The notes under the pieces were generated by a model. That model had not been told where the DNA came from. It did not search any database and saw only the letters and a list, made by a program, of their open reading frames with translations. A DNA stretch of 64,000 nt, from positions 186,001 through 250,000 of the forward strand of contig JACKEA010000009.1 in the NCBI GenBank assembly GCA_020633235.1. The letters run 5' to 3'. Positions within the stretch are counted from its first letter, which is position 1; every line of letters begins with the position of its first letter. Source of the DNA: Polyangiaceae bacterium. Lineage in GTDB: Bacteria; Myxococcota_A; Polyangia; Polyangiales; Polyangiaceae. The position numbers and the translations under genes were made by a program. Below are positions 35,332 to 44,608 of this stretch, one piece after another.

Positions 35332-36344
35332 CTCAGTCGAGCCCAGAGCTCATCGGCGCCGAGCTTGGGCGAGCCGCTAGCTTTCTGTTCGGCCTGATGC
35401 ACGAGCTCGACGATGCGCGCGTTCAGCGGAGCACGGAGACCCCGCTCCTCTGCGAGCTTCACGATCTCTCCGTTGAGCTCGTCGACTTCCGTGAGACGGC
35501 GCCGCTCGAGATCTTCCCACATGGAGGACCGCGCCTCGGGATCGATGTCCATCTGGATCGACATCATGCGGCGGAGGAGCCAGCTCGGAAGTGAGAGCAA
35601 CGTGGGGAAAAGCGCCGGCGGCAAAGGCCCCAAGCGAGCGGTCCGAACGCCGGCCGCGCGCAGCACGCCGAGGGCCTCGGCCATCACCGCTTTGAGGATG
35701 CGCCGATAGCGGGCCTCGAACACCAACTCCGTGGTGGGCACGTCGGTCAGCGCGCTGATGGCGTTGTTGAGGTTGATGACCAGCTTGGACCACTGCACCG
35801 GGCGGATCTCGTCGCTGGTCTCCACTTCCAGCCCCGCTTTCTCGAGCAACCGCACCAACGTCGCGAGGCGCTCGTCCGAGGTGCTCTCGAAAACCAATGG
35901 GCCGGACGTCGCGCGGCGCAGGGTGGCCTCCGCCGGCCACACCACGTTGAACCCGACGATGGCGGCGAGGACCTGGCGGCGGGGCATCACCGCGCGCAGC
36001 TTGTCGGCGTTGTGCAGACCGTTCTGCAGACTCACCACCAAGGTGTGTTCTGGAAGAACGCCGTCGAGCTCTGCCCCGACGTCGGAGGTCTGCCCGCTCT
36101 TCACGGCGACGAGCACCATGTCCGCGTCCGCCAAGGCCTCCACGCGGGTCTCGACCTTCGGAGTCTCCAAGCGCTGCTCCGGCACGGCCCGTCCACGCCG
36201 CGGCAGCTCCGTGAGAGTGAGGCCGTGTGAAAGGTCCTGCTGCACGCGCGGGCGTCCCACGAAGGTGACGTCTGCGCCCACCGTCATCAGCTTGCCTCCG
36301 ACGAAGCAGCCGATGGCCCCGGCTCCCATGACGCCGATCTTCAT
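35325..36344 (-). CDS. panE: 2-dehydropantoate 2-reductase (ketopantoate reductase)
   Basis: 339 aa NADPH-dependent reductase of pantothenate/CoA biosynthesis. MKIGVMGAGAIGCFVGGKL gives the nucleotide-binding loop, VAVKSGQT and SLQNGLHNADKL supply active-site residues, and QWSKLVINLNNAISAL contains the catalytic Lys region; the C-terminal helical domain follows. ATG 36344 overlaps the stop of the upstream lipoprotein gene (ATGA). Its 3' end overlaps the ABC-F gene's end by seven bases. Family includes other C2-C3 reductases, so substrate identity is likely but not certain. Confidence 0.85.
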   Translation of the reverse strand: MKIGVMGAGAIGCFVGGKLMTVGADVTFVGRPRVQQDLSHGLTLTELPRRGRAVPEQRLETPKVETRVEALADADMVLVAVKSGQTSDVGAELDGVLPEHTLVVSLQNGLHNADKLRAVMPRRQVLAAIVGFNVVWPAEATLRRATSGPLVFESTSDERLATLVRLLEKAGLEVETSDEIRPVQWSKLVINLNNAISALTDVPTTELVFEARYRRILKAVMAEALGVLRAAGVRTARLGPLPPALFPTLLSLPSWLLRRMMSIQMDIDPEARSSMWEDLERRRLTEVDELNGEIVKLAEERGLRAPLNARIVELVHQAEQKASGSPKLGADELWARLSH

Positions 36345-37090
36345 TGCGCCACCAACACGAGCCAGTTCGTCTGCTTGGCCGTCGAGCGGAAGTCCTTGCC
36401 CAGCGTCACCGGCTCACTCCCCTTGCGCACACGGTAAAATCCCTCGCTCCAGCGCCCCATGTCCAGGTTCATGGCCGCGCGGGCGCCCAGGGCGACCAGA
36501 TCCTGGGCGAAGACCCCGAGCTCGACGGGCCCTTCGCTCTCCACCACGGCGAAGCTGCCCGAGGCTCCGATAAACAGCGCGCGTCGCTCGAGGAGCGGGC
36601 TCGGTTTGAGCGGCCGTGGCTTCCCTTCCCCGACCAGTAGGTGGCCCTGGAGCAGGGAGCCACCCCCCTGGGCGAAGCGCTGTAGCGCTTCTTTTCCGAG
36701 ACGCTGCTTCTGCCAGCTCACCGTGGGGGTTCCGCGGCGGACCGACAGAAGACCCTCCCAAGGCATGGCCTGGTCGCGGACGATCTTGCCGCTCTCGATG
36801 ACGGCGCCCTCCACCTGCCCTTCGGGGCTCGTGTAGGTGCCCGGAACGCACAAGAGCAGCTTGGGATCGAAACGGTTGGGCCGCTTCAGGCGAAGCTCCA
36901 TCGAGGGAGAGCGCTGTGACAGCAGCAAGTAGTGCCGATTGGACACGCTCTTGTGACGCACCGTCAGCTCTTCCACGGTGGTAGCGCTGCTGGCCAGAGG
37001 CGCTGCCGTGCTCGGGGGCGGTGGTGCTGCCTTGTCGCGGCACCCCAGCCCCGTGACGGAAAGCAACGCCAGCGTGGCGAATGTTCGCAC
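36341..37090 (-). CDS. Lipoprotein of unknown function upstream of panE
   Basis: 249 aa from GTG 37090: MRTFATLALLSVTGLGC (lipobox). After a Pro/Ala tether come beta-rich stretches: HYLLLSQRSPSMELRLKRPNRFDPKLLLCVPGTYTSPEGQVEGAVIESGKIVRDQAMPWEGLLSVRRGTPTV and LVALGARAAMNLDMGRWSEGFYRVRKGSEPVTLGKDFRST. The later part resembles phosphodiester-glycosidase-like (NAGPA/DUF2233) sequence, with GMYxxPEGxxxG- and AxNLDMGRWSEGxY-like motifs. Call is tentative. Stop overlaps the panE start. Confidence 0.6.
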   Translation of the reverse strand: MRTFATLALLSVTGLGCRDKAAPPPPSTAAPLASSATTVEELTVRHKSVSNRHYLLLSQRSPSMELRLKRPNRFDPKLLLCVPGTYTSPEGQVEGAVIESGKIVRDQAMPWEGLLSVRRGTPTVSWQKQRLGKEALQRFAQGGGSLLQGHLLVGEGKPRPLKPSPLLERRALFIGASGSFAVVESEGPVELGVFAQDLVALGARAAMNLDMGRWSEGFYRVRKGSEPVTLGKDFRSTAKQTNWLVLVAQ

Positions 37091-37177
37091 GCACGAGCCA
37101 TAACAAATTCCTGGCGCAAATGCTTTGACCCGCTCGCCGTCCCCTGCTCTCCTCCGCGCAGCCGAAAGGAGCCATCC

Positions 37178-37795
37178 ATGGCGCTGACGCGGGACGCGGT
37201 TTTCTGGGACGCCTTCATCTCGCTGTCCGACAAGACCATCGAGGCTACGAAAGTGCTGGGGGATGCCCTCCGAGAGCCGAGCCGCGCGGTCGAGCTCGCA
37301 GAGCGGATCAAGCGCTTGGAGCACGAGGCGGACAAGGTGACCCACGACGTCGTTCAAGCGTTGCATCAGACCTGGATCACGCCCCTCGATCGCGAGGAGA
37401 TCCACGCGCTGATCACCAGCTTGGACGACGTCCTGGATTTCGTGGATGCCGCCGGCGACAAGATCGCACTGTACGAAATCCGAGAAGTCAGGCCGGAGGC
37501 GATGGAGCTGCTCGAATCCGTCGCCGCCTGCAACGCGGACATCGCCAAGGCCGTCGCCGGCCTCAAGAACATCAAGGACCCCGATCCGCTCCTGGAGCTG
37601 TGTCAATCCATCAACCGACACGAGCACGAAGCCGACGGGATCTTCCGCAAGGGCATTGCCCGCCTGTTCAAGGAACGGGCAGACCCGCTGGAAGTGATGA
37701 AGTGGCGGGATATCTTGGAATCCATGGAGACGGCGACGGATCGCGCGGAAGACGTCGCCAACATCATCGAAGGAATCGTGCTGGAGCATTCCTGA
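37178..37795 (+). CDS. DUF47 (PhoU-like) phosphate transport accessory protein
   Basis: 205 aa, fully helical. LEHEADKVTHDVVQALHQTWITPLDREEIHALITSLDDVLDFVD and RHEHEADGIFRKG are the paired metal-binding EH/DE signatures of the DUF47 family, structurally PhoU-like. It regulates or supports the low-affinity phosphate transporter encoded next. AAAGGAG is placed before ATG 37178. The last codon overlaps the transporter start (TGATG), a common DUF47-Pit pairing. Confidence 0.92.
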   Translation: MALTRDAVFWDAFISLSDKTIEATKVLGDALREPSRAVELAERIKRLEHEADKVTHDVVQALHQTWITPLDREEIHALITSLDDVLDFVDAAGDKIALYEIREVRPEAMELLESVAACNADIAKAVAGLKNIKDPDPLLELCQSINRHEHEADGIFRKGIARLFKERADPLEVMKWRDILESMETATDRAEDVANIIEGIVLEHS

Positions 37796-38802
37796 TGGAG
37801 CCGTATCTAGTCGCGATCATCGCCGTGGCGCTGATCTTCGACTTCATCAACGGATTTCACGACGCGGCGAACTCCATCGCCACCGTTGTCTCCACTCGGG
37901 TGCTTTCCCCGCGTGCGGCGGTGGTGTGGGCGGCGGCCTTCAACTTCATCGCGTTCTTGGTGTACCCGAGCCACGTTTCCGCTTCGATCGCCAAGGGCGT
38001 GGCGCTCAGCGCGGTGAGCTACAACGTGATCCTCGCCACGCTGCTCGGCGCCATTTCCTGGAACTTGATCACGTGGTGGTGGGGCCTGCCGTCGTCGTCG
38101 TCCCATGCGCTGATGGGGGCGTTTGCCGGAGCTGCTCTCGCGCATTCGCCTTCGCTTTCGGTGCTGGACGCGAAGGTCTTCGGCAAGACCATCGCCTTCA
38201 TCGTGATTGCGCCCACGCTCGGCATGATCATCGCGTTCGCGTTGACCAAGCTCGTGCGCAAGGTGTTCGGTCACATGCGGCCCGGACGCGTCGACAAGGG
38301 CTTCCGGAGAGGACAGCTGCTATCCGCGGCGCTGTACTCCCTGGGCCACGGCGGTAACGACGCTCAAAAGACCATGGGAATCATCACGTTGTTGCTGATC
38401 TCCGCCGGTCTGCAGCAGTCGACGAAGCACCCCGAGCCCCAGATCTGGGTCGTGCTCTTGTGCCATGCCGCGATGGGCCTCGGCACCCTTTCCGGCGGTT
38501 GGCGCATCGTGAAGACGATGGGCATGAAGATCACCAAACTGAAGCCGCCCGGCGGCTTCTGCGCCGAAACGTCCGGCGCCATCACCCTGGCGATGGCCAC
38601 ATTCCTGGGAGTCCCCGTCTCGACGACCCACACCATCACGGGCTCGATCGTCGGGGTCGGCACCGCGGAACGGAGGCTGAGCGCGGTGCGCTGGGGCGTC
38701 GCCGGGCGCATCGTGTGGGCATGGATCTTCACCATTCCCGCTGCGGCAGTGATCGCCGTGGTCGCCTACATCGCCATACGGACAATCTCCGGGAACCGCT
38801 GA
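37795..38802 (+). CDS. Inorganic phosphate transporter, Pit family
   Basis: 335 aa, about ten membrane helices. The two Pit signatures are clear: NGFHDAANSIATVVSTRVLSPR near the N-terminus and GGNDAQKTMGII in the middle, each in a repeated half, with GxxVSTTHTITGSIVGVG near the end. Low-affinity, cation-coupled phosphate uptake. ATG overlaps the stop of the DUF47 gene, so expression is coupled. Confidence 0.94.
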   Translation: MEPYLVAIIAVALIFDFINGFHDAANSIATVVSTRVLSPRAAVVWAAAFNFIAFLVYPSHVSASIAKGVALSAVSYNVILATLLGAISWNLITWWWGLPSSSSHALMGAFAGAALAHSPSLSVLDAKVFGKTIAFIVIAPTLGMIIAFALTKLVRKVFGHMRPGRVDKGFRRGQLLSAALYSLGHGGNDAQKTMGIITLLLISAGLQQSTKHPEPQIWVVLLCHAAMGLGTLSGGWRIVKTMGMKITKLKPPGGFCAETSGAITLAMATFLGVPVSTTHTITGSIVGVGTAERRLSAVRWGVAGRIVWAWIFTIPAAAVIAVVAYIAIRTISGNR

Positions 38803-38849
38803 CGCAGCGCGACGTTGACCTGGCGCGAACGGTCTCGGAAACTCGCGTC

Positions 38850-40607
38850 ATGCGAGTCGTCGCTGCCCTTGCCGCCGCGTTGGCGTTGTTGCTTTCGCCG
38901 GCGTACGCGCGAGCGGACAAGTTCGTCCTCTCCGTCTTTCACTTCAACATCCAGTACGTGGCCGGTGGTCTGGTCGGTTTCTCCTTCCTTCCGGACCCGG
39001 CGCTCGATCTCGACAACGACGTGATCGAAGATCTGATCGTCACCCAGAGCTTCGCGCCGGTGCTGGATCTGTACGAGAAGCACCCGACGTGGGGCACGGA
39101 CATCGAGCTCCAGGGGTACTTTTTGGACGTGCTCGCGGCGCGGCATCCCGCGGTGCTGGAGAAGCTCCGCAAGCTGGCAAAGTCCGGCCAGATCGAGGTG
39201 GTGAGCTTTCACTACTCGGACCAGCTCTTCATCGGCTATCCGGAGGAAGACTGGCAGCGCTCCCAGGCGCTGACGGCAGCCACCTTCGCCAAGTACGACA
39301 TTCCGCTCTCGCGCACGGTGTTCTGCCAGGAAGGGCAGTCCGGCGAAGCGATGGCTCAGCGCTTCGCGGAGGTCGGCTATCGCAACATGGTGTGGCCCAA
39401 GAACCTGTACAGCTTTCAGCACGGCGACTTCGACGCCGCGCCGCTGTACCAGTTCGGTGACGGCTACATGATCGCCGGCGGCAAGGGCGTGAGCACCACG
39501 GACGTCGAGGTTCAGTGGAGCTTCATGGACGACGGCGAGCTGTTCGCCACCGGAGACCTGAACCCGTACTTGGCGGACGTGTTCAAGACCAAGCCGGACG
39601 TGGTGAAGCAAAAGGAAGACGAGCTCTTGGCGCTGGAAGCCCAGGGCTACCAGATCACGACGGTGGACAAGTACGTGGAGGCGGTGAAGGGCCAAGTCAC
39701 GCCCGTGGCGCCGCCCCCGCTGTTGGACGGCACCTGGCAGCCCAAGAGCACGACAGCCGTGTTCAAGTGGCTGGGGGCCAAGGGGATCTGGCCGGGCGAG
39801 CGCGACAACCACGTGCGCTCCCTCGGCGCTCTCGCCCACCGCGAGCTCGCGGCCGCCGAGACCGCCGCGAAGGTGAGCGGCATCGACGTCCGCAATCGTC
39901 TCGACTCCGCCTGGCGCTATCTGTTCCTTTCGGAAGTGACGGACGCCAGCGGCATCAACCCGTACCGCGGCGAGACCGAGTACGGACTGTCCCACGCCAC
40001 CGAGGCCCTGCGGATCGCGCGCAGCGTGATCAACGAAGCCAAGGCCGCCATGAAGGCGACGGCGGTGACCATCGATCCCGGCGCCGAGACCATGACCTCC
40101 GGCGCCAGCGACGACCCCTTGGTCGGAGAACCGACCAGCGCTCCCTTCGAGCTCGGCGTCACGGCGGGCGATCGCAGCGCGGACGTGAGCTGGGAGCAAA
40201 TTGCAGCAGGGCACCACCGCGTCAGCGTCCACTTCGGTGAGGGATTGACCAACGAGGTTTCCGTGAGCTTCCCGGGGGAGCTCACGGACGAGTTCGTAGT
40301 CACCCGCGCCTTGGCGGATACGGCGCCGGTCAGCTACAAGCGCAGCGATTTCACCTTCGACGCCTTCTATCTCGCGCTTCCGATCGGGCTCATCAGCCTG
40401 GGTCCCAATCTGTTCCTGATCAAGGACATGTCTCGAGTGCACTTGGCGGCCAAGATCACGCGAGACTCCGGGGACATCGCCTTCGCAGATCAGACGCTGG
40501 CGGACCACGACACACCAACTTGGGTGTTCCACGTGTTCGAAGGCAGCCCGCAAGAAGCCGTGGACTTGGCTCGACGCATCAACGCCGTACGGAAGGTGAC
40601 GCGATGA
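38850..40607 (+). CDS. Secreted GH57/GH38-like glycoside hydrolase-fold protein
   Basis: 585 aa. Signal MRVVAALAAALALLLSPAYARA/DKF. The N-terminal ~330 residues follow the beta/alpha barrel seen in GH57 and GH38 enzymes: VFHFNIQYVAGG, GYFLDVLAARHPAVLEKLRKLAKSGQIEVVSFHYSD, FCQEGQSGEAMAQRFAEVGYRNMVWPKN. A helical middle (HRELAAAETAAKVSG...YLFLSEVTDASGINP) and a beta-sandwich C-terminal (ELGVTAGDRSADVSWEQIAAGHHRVSVHFGEG) complete it. Catalytic residues cannot be fixed from this reading. Its 3' end overlaps a small lipoprotein gene (ATGA), suggesting a pair. Confidence 0.7.
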   Translation: MRVVAALAAALALLLSPAYARADKFVLSVFHFNIQYVAGGLVGFSFLPDPALDLDNDVIEDLIVTQSFAPVLDLYEKHPTWGTDIELQGYFLDVLAARHPAVLEKLRKLAKSGQIEVVSFHYSDQLFIGYPEEDWQRSQALTAATFAKYDIPLSRTVFCQEGQSGEAMAQRFAEVGYRNMVWPKNLYSFQHGDFDAAPLYQFGDGYMIAGGKGVSTTDVEVQWSFMDDGELFATGDLNPYLADVFKTKPDVVKQKEDELLALEAQGYQITTVDKYVEAVKGQVTPVAPPPLLDGTWQPKSTTAVFKWLGAKGIWPGERDNHVRSLGALAHRELAAAETAAKVSGIDVRNRLDSAWRYLFLSEVTDASGINPYRGETEYGLSHATEALRIARSVINEAKAAMKATAVTIDPGAETMTSGASDDPLVGEPTSAPFELGVTAGDRSADVSWEQIAAGHHRVSVHFGEGLTNEVSVSFPGELTDEFVVTRALADTAPVSYKRSDFTFDAFYLALPIGLISLGPNLFLIKDMSRVHLAAKITRDSGDIAFADQTLADHDTPTWVFHVFEGSPQEAVDLARRINAVRKVTR

Positions 40608-41065
40608 AGAAGCTGCTTTTGGTCGTGGCCCTTGGGGTGGTGGCGTGCTCCGACGGCGAGGAGTCCATGCCGCAGCAAAAGCCGAAGGTGCTCTCGGGAA
40701 CGCTCGACGTGGACATCCGTAACAGCGCGGAGGTTCAGCTATCCCTGCGCGGCGATGCCGTGGAAACGACCTTGAAGATAGACGCCAGCTGGGGCGTCTT
40801 GCCCGCCGGAGAGAGCATCTCCGGCAAGGGACGAGTGGAGCATTTCCCGGAAGCCGGCATCACGCTGTACACGGCGCTCTTCGCCGTGAGTGCCGTGACG
40901 GACGGGCCCTGCGGCAGCGAGCCGCTCACGTTGGCGCTGGCGCTGGAGCGGGATGGCGAAAACCCCTACGTCGTGGGCTCCCTGACGCCCTACTGCGGCA
41001 AAGACACCGACAGCGGCCTGCCCGCCAGAAATCCGCTCCGCCTCGCGGGGCAGCTCAGCGAGTGA
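40604..41065 (+). CDS. Small lipoprotein coupled to the glycoside-hydrolase-like gene
   Basis: 153 aa. MKKLLLVVALGVVACSDG is a signal with lipobox. The rest is beta-rich with two or three Cys (DGPCGSEPL, PYCGKD). ATG 40604 overlaps the upstream stop by four bases, so it probably works with that secreted enzyme. No family recognised. Its 3' end overlaps the convergent esterase gene by 11 bases. Confidence 0.65.
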   Translation: MKKLLLVVALGVVACSDGEESMPQQKPKVLSGTLDVDIRNSAEVQLSLRGDAVETTLKIDASWGVLPAGESISGKGRVEHFPEAGITLYTALFAVSAVTDGPCGSEPLTLALALERDGENPYVVGSLTPYCGKDTDSGLPARNPLRLAGQLSE

Positions 41066-42059
41066 AGAGCGCCACCGCCCGAGGCCAGCCGAGCTCTGGA
41101 TAGAAGCGGTGGCCTTCGGGTCCCACTACCAGCTCCACGCGCTCTTCCGCCCCCAGCGCGCGGTACACCTCGCGGACCTCGTCGAAACACTCGCGCACCC
41201 CCGCCAGCGGGAACAACGGGTCCTCGGCTCCCGTGACGGCCACGAGCGGCCGCGGCGCGATGAGCCCGGCGACGTCGGCCATCTCGGCCAGGTTCAGGAT
41301 CCCAGGCACGTAGTTGTCGGTGCAGTGGTACACGCTCATGAGCGAATGCCGGAAGCTGCACAGCGCGCACGACGGCATCGCGAAGGCGATGCGCGGGAGC
41401 AACGCGGCCGCCCAAATCGCGACGGTCCCCCCGCCGGAGTTGCCCATCACGCCCACGCGTGCGGCGTCGAGCTCGGGCCGCGTCGCGATCAGATCCAGCG
41501 CGCGAGCCACGTCGTACACCCGCTCCCCGAGCAGCGTGCGGCCGAGGGCCAGCGCGTGCATCGCCGCGTCGTGACAGGGGTTGTACAGGTTCACCCGCTC
41601 CTGCGCGGCTTCCCGCCGCTCGCCGAAGGCCCGCTGCTCGATGCACAGCGCCGCGAAGCCGTGGGCCACGCACTGCCGCGCGAAGTCCCGTCCGCCTTCC
41701 ACCTCGATGCTCCGCGTCTCGTCGTCGAAGTCCAGCGCCACGGAGTTGTGCATCCCGCTCGAGTGCCCTTGCAGGCAGATCATCACCGGAAACGGCGGCG
41801 TGCCCTCGGGCAGCATCAGGTAGGCGGGGACGTTGGCGTGGGGCTCCGCCCAGAACGAGAGCTTTTCCACTCCACCCCGGCGCCACAGAAGCTCCGGACG
41901 CAGCGGGCCGGGCGCCGGCATCGCGGAGAGCCCGGTCGAACGCGAGAGCTCCGCCCGGAGCTCCTGCTGCCACGCCGAGACGTCACCCGCGCGGAAGCGG
42001 AGCCGGCGCTCGGCGGCGTCGATCAGCGCCCGGTGCACCCGGGAGGGCGAGCGATCCAC
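41055..42059 (-). CDS. Acetyl-xylan-esterase/dienelactone-hydrolase-type alpha/beta hydrolase
   Basis: 334 aa without signal peptide. Elements: VPAYLMLPEG...PVMICLQGHSSGMH (oxyanion region), GVMGNSGGGTVAIWAAAL (nucleophile Ser in GxSGGG), MADVAGLIAPRPLVAVTGAEDPLFP (acid residue area) and VGPEGHRFYPELGWP (catalytic His). This is the acetyl-xylan-esterase / Abhydrolase_7 group. GTG 42059 follows the phospholipase gene's stop by one base, giving an operon. The substrate is not determined. Confidence 0.8.
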   Translation of the reverse strand: MDRSPSRVHRALIDAAERRLRFRAGDVSAWQQELRAELSRSTGLSAMPAPGPLRPELLWRRGGVEKLSFWAEPHANVPAYLMLPEGTPPFPVMICLQGHSSGMHNSVALDFDDETRSIEVEGGRDFARQCVAHGFAALCIEQRAFGERREAAQERVNLYNPCHDAAMHALALGRTLLGERVYDVARALDLIATRPELDAARVGVMGNSGGGTVAIWAAALLPRIAFAMPSCALCSFRHSLMSVYHCTDNYVPGILNLAEMADVAGLIAPRPLVAVTGAEDPLFPLAGVRECFDEVREVYRALGAEERVELVVGPEGHRFYPELGWPRAVALFTR

Positions 42060-42060
42060 C

Positions 42061-43569
42061 TCAGGGCTTGCCGGTACCGGGCGGGTTGTTCGCGCACCAC
42101 TGCACGCCGGCGGGATCCGGATCCGCCGACGGCGCGCCTCCGGGCGGGGTCGCGAACGGCGGATTGCCGAAGTCGAACATGTCGAGCATCGGCCAGGCGT
42201 TGGAGTCTCGCACCGTCATGCTGGGCAGGTCGAAGCGGTTCTGGATGAATCGCGTCACGCTCGTCAGATCCGTCACGAAGTGGCTCACGTAGCCCTTCTT
42301 CACGTACGGCGACGCCACCAGGAGCGGCACCCGGAAGCCCAGGCGATCGTACTTGCCGGTGGGCGGCAGCAGGTTGTCGGGCTGGCAGGCGGGCGGCGGA
42401 GGCACGTGATCGTAGTAGCCGCCGTGCTCGTCGTAGGTGACGATGAACACGGTCTTCTGCCACACGGCTGGGTTCGACGTGAGGGTGGCGTACACGTTGG
42501 AAGTGAGCTTCTGGCCCAGCTGGATGTTACTGGGCGGATGCTCGTCGTTCTGGCCCGCACCCGTGAAATTCGGATCGATGATCACCAGGTCCGGCAGGGT
42601 GTCGTTCTGGACGTCCGTGGCGAGCTGGGTGAGCGGCACGCCGATGTTCTCCGTCGTGAGGCCCCACACCGTAGCGAAGGACACCAGGCCATCCCGATAG
42701 ATCCTCCAGGTCTTCCCGGCGTTCACCATCTGATCGGTGATCTTCGTCGCGGTCTTGAAGGTGTCCGCGGTGATGGGATTGATCTCTTCCGTCTTGGTGT
42801 TGCCCCAGGCCGTTGCCCCGTAGAAGAAGAAGCGGTTCGGCCAGGTGGGACCGAGCAGCGAGCAGAAATGGCGGTCGCTGATGGAGAAGGTCTTCGCCAT
42901 CCAGTAGTAGAAGGGCAGGTCCTGCTCCGTGTAGTAGCCCATCGCGCGGGCGCCCCCGGGGTTGTTGCTGGCAACGAAGCCGTCCATCTTGCCGTCGCCG
43001 TACTGCTCGTGAGACCCGTCCCACTCGTGGTTGGTGTCCTCGATGCAGTAGCGCGTCTCGTGGTAGCGGAAGATCTTCTGCTGATTCGTGGGGTCCACGT
43101 TGAAGTCTTGGTCCGTGGCCACGTCCACGTCGGTGACGCCCGCTTTGGGCAGCTCCGAAAAGTAGTGATCGAAGCTGCGATTCTCGAGCATCAAGACCAC
43201 CACGTGATCGAAGGGCAGCGCGTCGCCATGGGGGACGTTGGGTCCCACCGTTTCCGTGGTCAAAAGCCCCGAGCCGAACTGACACCCCTGGCGCTTGGAC
43301 GCGTTCACGTCGTAGGGCGGGGGTGTCACGCCACCGCTGCCGCCGCTGCCCGCCGCGCCGGCTTGTCCGCCGCTACCGGCCTGCCCGCCGCCGCTCCCGC
43401 CACTGCCACTCTGCCCGCCGCCACCCGCGCTGCCGCCGGTGCTGCTGCCCGCCGAACCTCCGAGCCCCGCATCGGCCCCACCGGTCGCGGGGGCGCCGCC
43501 GTCCCCGTCGTCGCCGCCGCAGCCCACGAGCACGAGCGCCACCCCCAACCCCAAGAGCATCCTCCGCAT
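42061..43569 (-). CDS. Phospholipase C-type phosphoesterase lipoprotein with Gly/Ser tether
   Basis: 502 aa. Signal MRRMLLGLGVALVLVGC (lipobox) and a ~75-residue Gly/Ser/Ala tether. The body is a PF04185 (non-haemolytic phospholipase C / acid phosphatase) domain: VVVLMLENRSFDHYFSELP with the catalytic Thr/Ser-rich metal loop, HEWDGSHEQYGDGKMDGF, FSISDRHFCSLLGPTWPNRFFFYGAT, DEHPPSNIQLGQ and TYDEHGGYYDHVPPP. Surface-anchored lipid or phosphoester hydrolase. One base separates its stop from the following esterase gene. Confidence 0.9.
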   Translation of the reverse strand: MRRMLLGLGVALVLVGCGGDDGDGGAPATGGADAGLGGSAGSSTGGSAGGGGQSGSGGSGGGQAGSGGQAGAAGSGGSGGVTPPPYDVNASKRQGCQFGSGLLTTETVGPNVPHGDALPFDHVVVLMLENRSFDHYFSELPKAGVTDVDVATDQDFNVDPTNQQKIFRYHETRYCIEDTNHEWDGSHEQYGDGKMDGFVASNNPGGARAMGYYTEQDLPFYYWMAKTFSISDRHFCSLLGPTWPNRFFFYGATAWGNTKTEEINPITADTFKTATKITDQMVNAGKTWRIYRDGLVSFATVWGLTTENIGVPLTQLATDVQNDTLPDLVIIDPNFTGAGQNDEHPPSNIQLGQKLTSNVYATLTSNPAVWQKTVFIVTYDEHGGYYDHVPPPPACQPDNLLPPTGKYDRLGFRVPLLVASPYVKKGYVSHFVTDLTSVTRFIQNRFDLPSMTVRDSNAWPMLDMFDFGNPPFATPPGGAPSADPDPAGVQWCANNPPGTGKP

Positions 43570-43608
43570 GGCAACTACGTTACGAGGCCGTGACGCCCGC
43601 GTCGAGGG

Positions 43609-44508
43609 TCATGCCGCCGGAAGGCGAACCTCCAGCGCCGGGGCGCCCACCAGCTCGAAGGTCGCCGACGCCAACTGCACCCTTCCGTCCGTGGCCTTCA
43701 CCGCGTCCAAAATGGCCATGAACAGCTCGTCCTTGGTCGCTCGCCGACGCTTGGTGTCTACCGCGTAGCGCAGCGTCAGCTCGATCCAGTTGTCGTTCGC
43801 GATCATCGTCACCATCGGCTCCACCCGCGCGTCCTCGATGGCGTAGCGCCCCACCAGGTGTTTCCAGGTTTCCTTGGCGCCGGCGGCGTACTCCGAGAGC
43901 TGGTCCTTGGCGATGCGCTCGAGCAGCGCGCGGGCTTCCCGGTGGTCGCTGCCGTAACGAACCGGCAGTCTTATCTCGTCCCACAAGAACGGGAAGTCCG
44001 CCGTGTAGTTGAACACCGGCTCCTTGAACACGAAGCTGTTCGCCACCCGCACGATGCGCCCGTTGTACAGGTCGCCCTGCACCCACTCGCCCACCTCCAT
44101 CAGTGTGGTCCGGAGCACCCCCACGTCTATTACGTCACCTTTGATGCCGCCGAGCTGCACGCGATCCCCGATGCGATAGAAGTTTCCGAACATCACCGCG
44201 ACCCAGCCGGCAACGCTGGCAATCACCTCCTGCAACGCGAACGCGATCCCCGCGCCGGCCACGCCGAAGGCAACGGTCAGACTGCCGAGGCGATCCGAGA
44301 AAATCACCGTGAGCGCCAGCGCAAGCACCAGGTAGCTCGCGAAGATGACCAGCTTGCGAGCGTGATAGCGCCCCGTGTTGTCCTTGATGCGCCGCACCAA
44401 GCCCCGCAGCACCAGACCAGCCACCACTCGCACGACGATCACGGCCACGACGGCGGTGAGGATCTTCACGACGGTGGGTTCCAAGAGCCAATGCTTGACG
44501 ACATCCAT
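43609..44508 (-). CDS. MscS-type mechanosensitive channel
   Basis: 299 aa. Three N-terminal helices, the third being GSLTVAFGVAGAGIAFALQEVIASVAGWVAVMFGNFYRIGDRVQLGG, the MscS pore/beta-domain signature. A cytosolic alpha/beta C-terminal domain follows to the end (VVAVKATDGRV...EVRLPAA). Length suits a small MscS. Osmotic shock relief is the family role. It is divergent from a reductase gene. Confidence 0.92.
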   Translation of the reverse strand: MDVVKHWLLEPTVVKILTAVVAVIVVRVVAGLVLRGLVRRIKDNTGRYHARKLVIFASYLVLALALTVIFSDRLGSLTVAFGVAGAGIAFALQEVIASVAGWVAVMFGNFYRIGDRVQLGGIKGDVIDVGVLRTTLMEVGEWVQGDLYNGRIVRVANSFVFKEPVFNYTADFPFLWDEIRLPVRYGSDHREARALLERIAKDQLSEYAAGAKETWKHLVGRYAIEDARVEPMVTMIANDNWIELTLRYAVDTKRRRATKDELFMAILDAVKATDGRVQLASATFELVGAPALEVRLPAA

Positions 44509-44608
44509 ACCCTTCGGCGTTCCACGACTCGCCGAGCTTGACCAGGCAAATCACCCTTGCGCTCGCCGGAGCGTTGCCACATGAATCCGCACCCAAGAGG
44601 AGGTCACG

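Noticed and set aside
41109..43593. 379- and 586-aa plus-strand frames opposite the esterase and phospholipase genes
   Set aside because: The minus-strand products carry full hydrolase motifs; the plus-strand frames have none.
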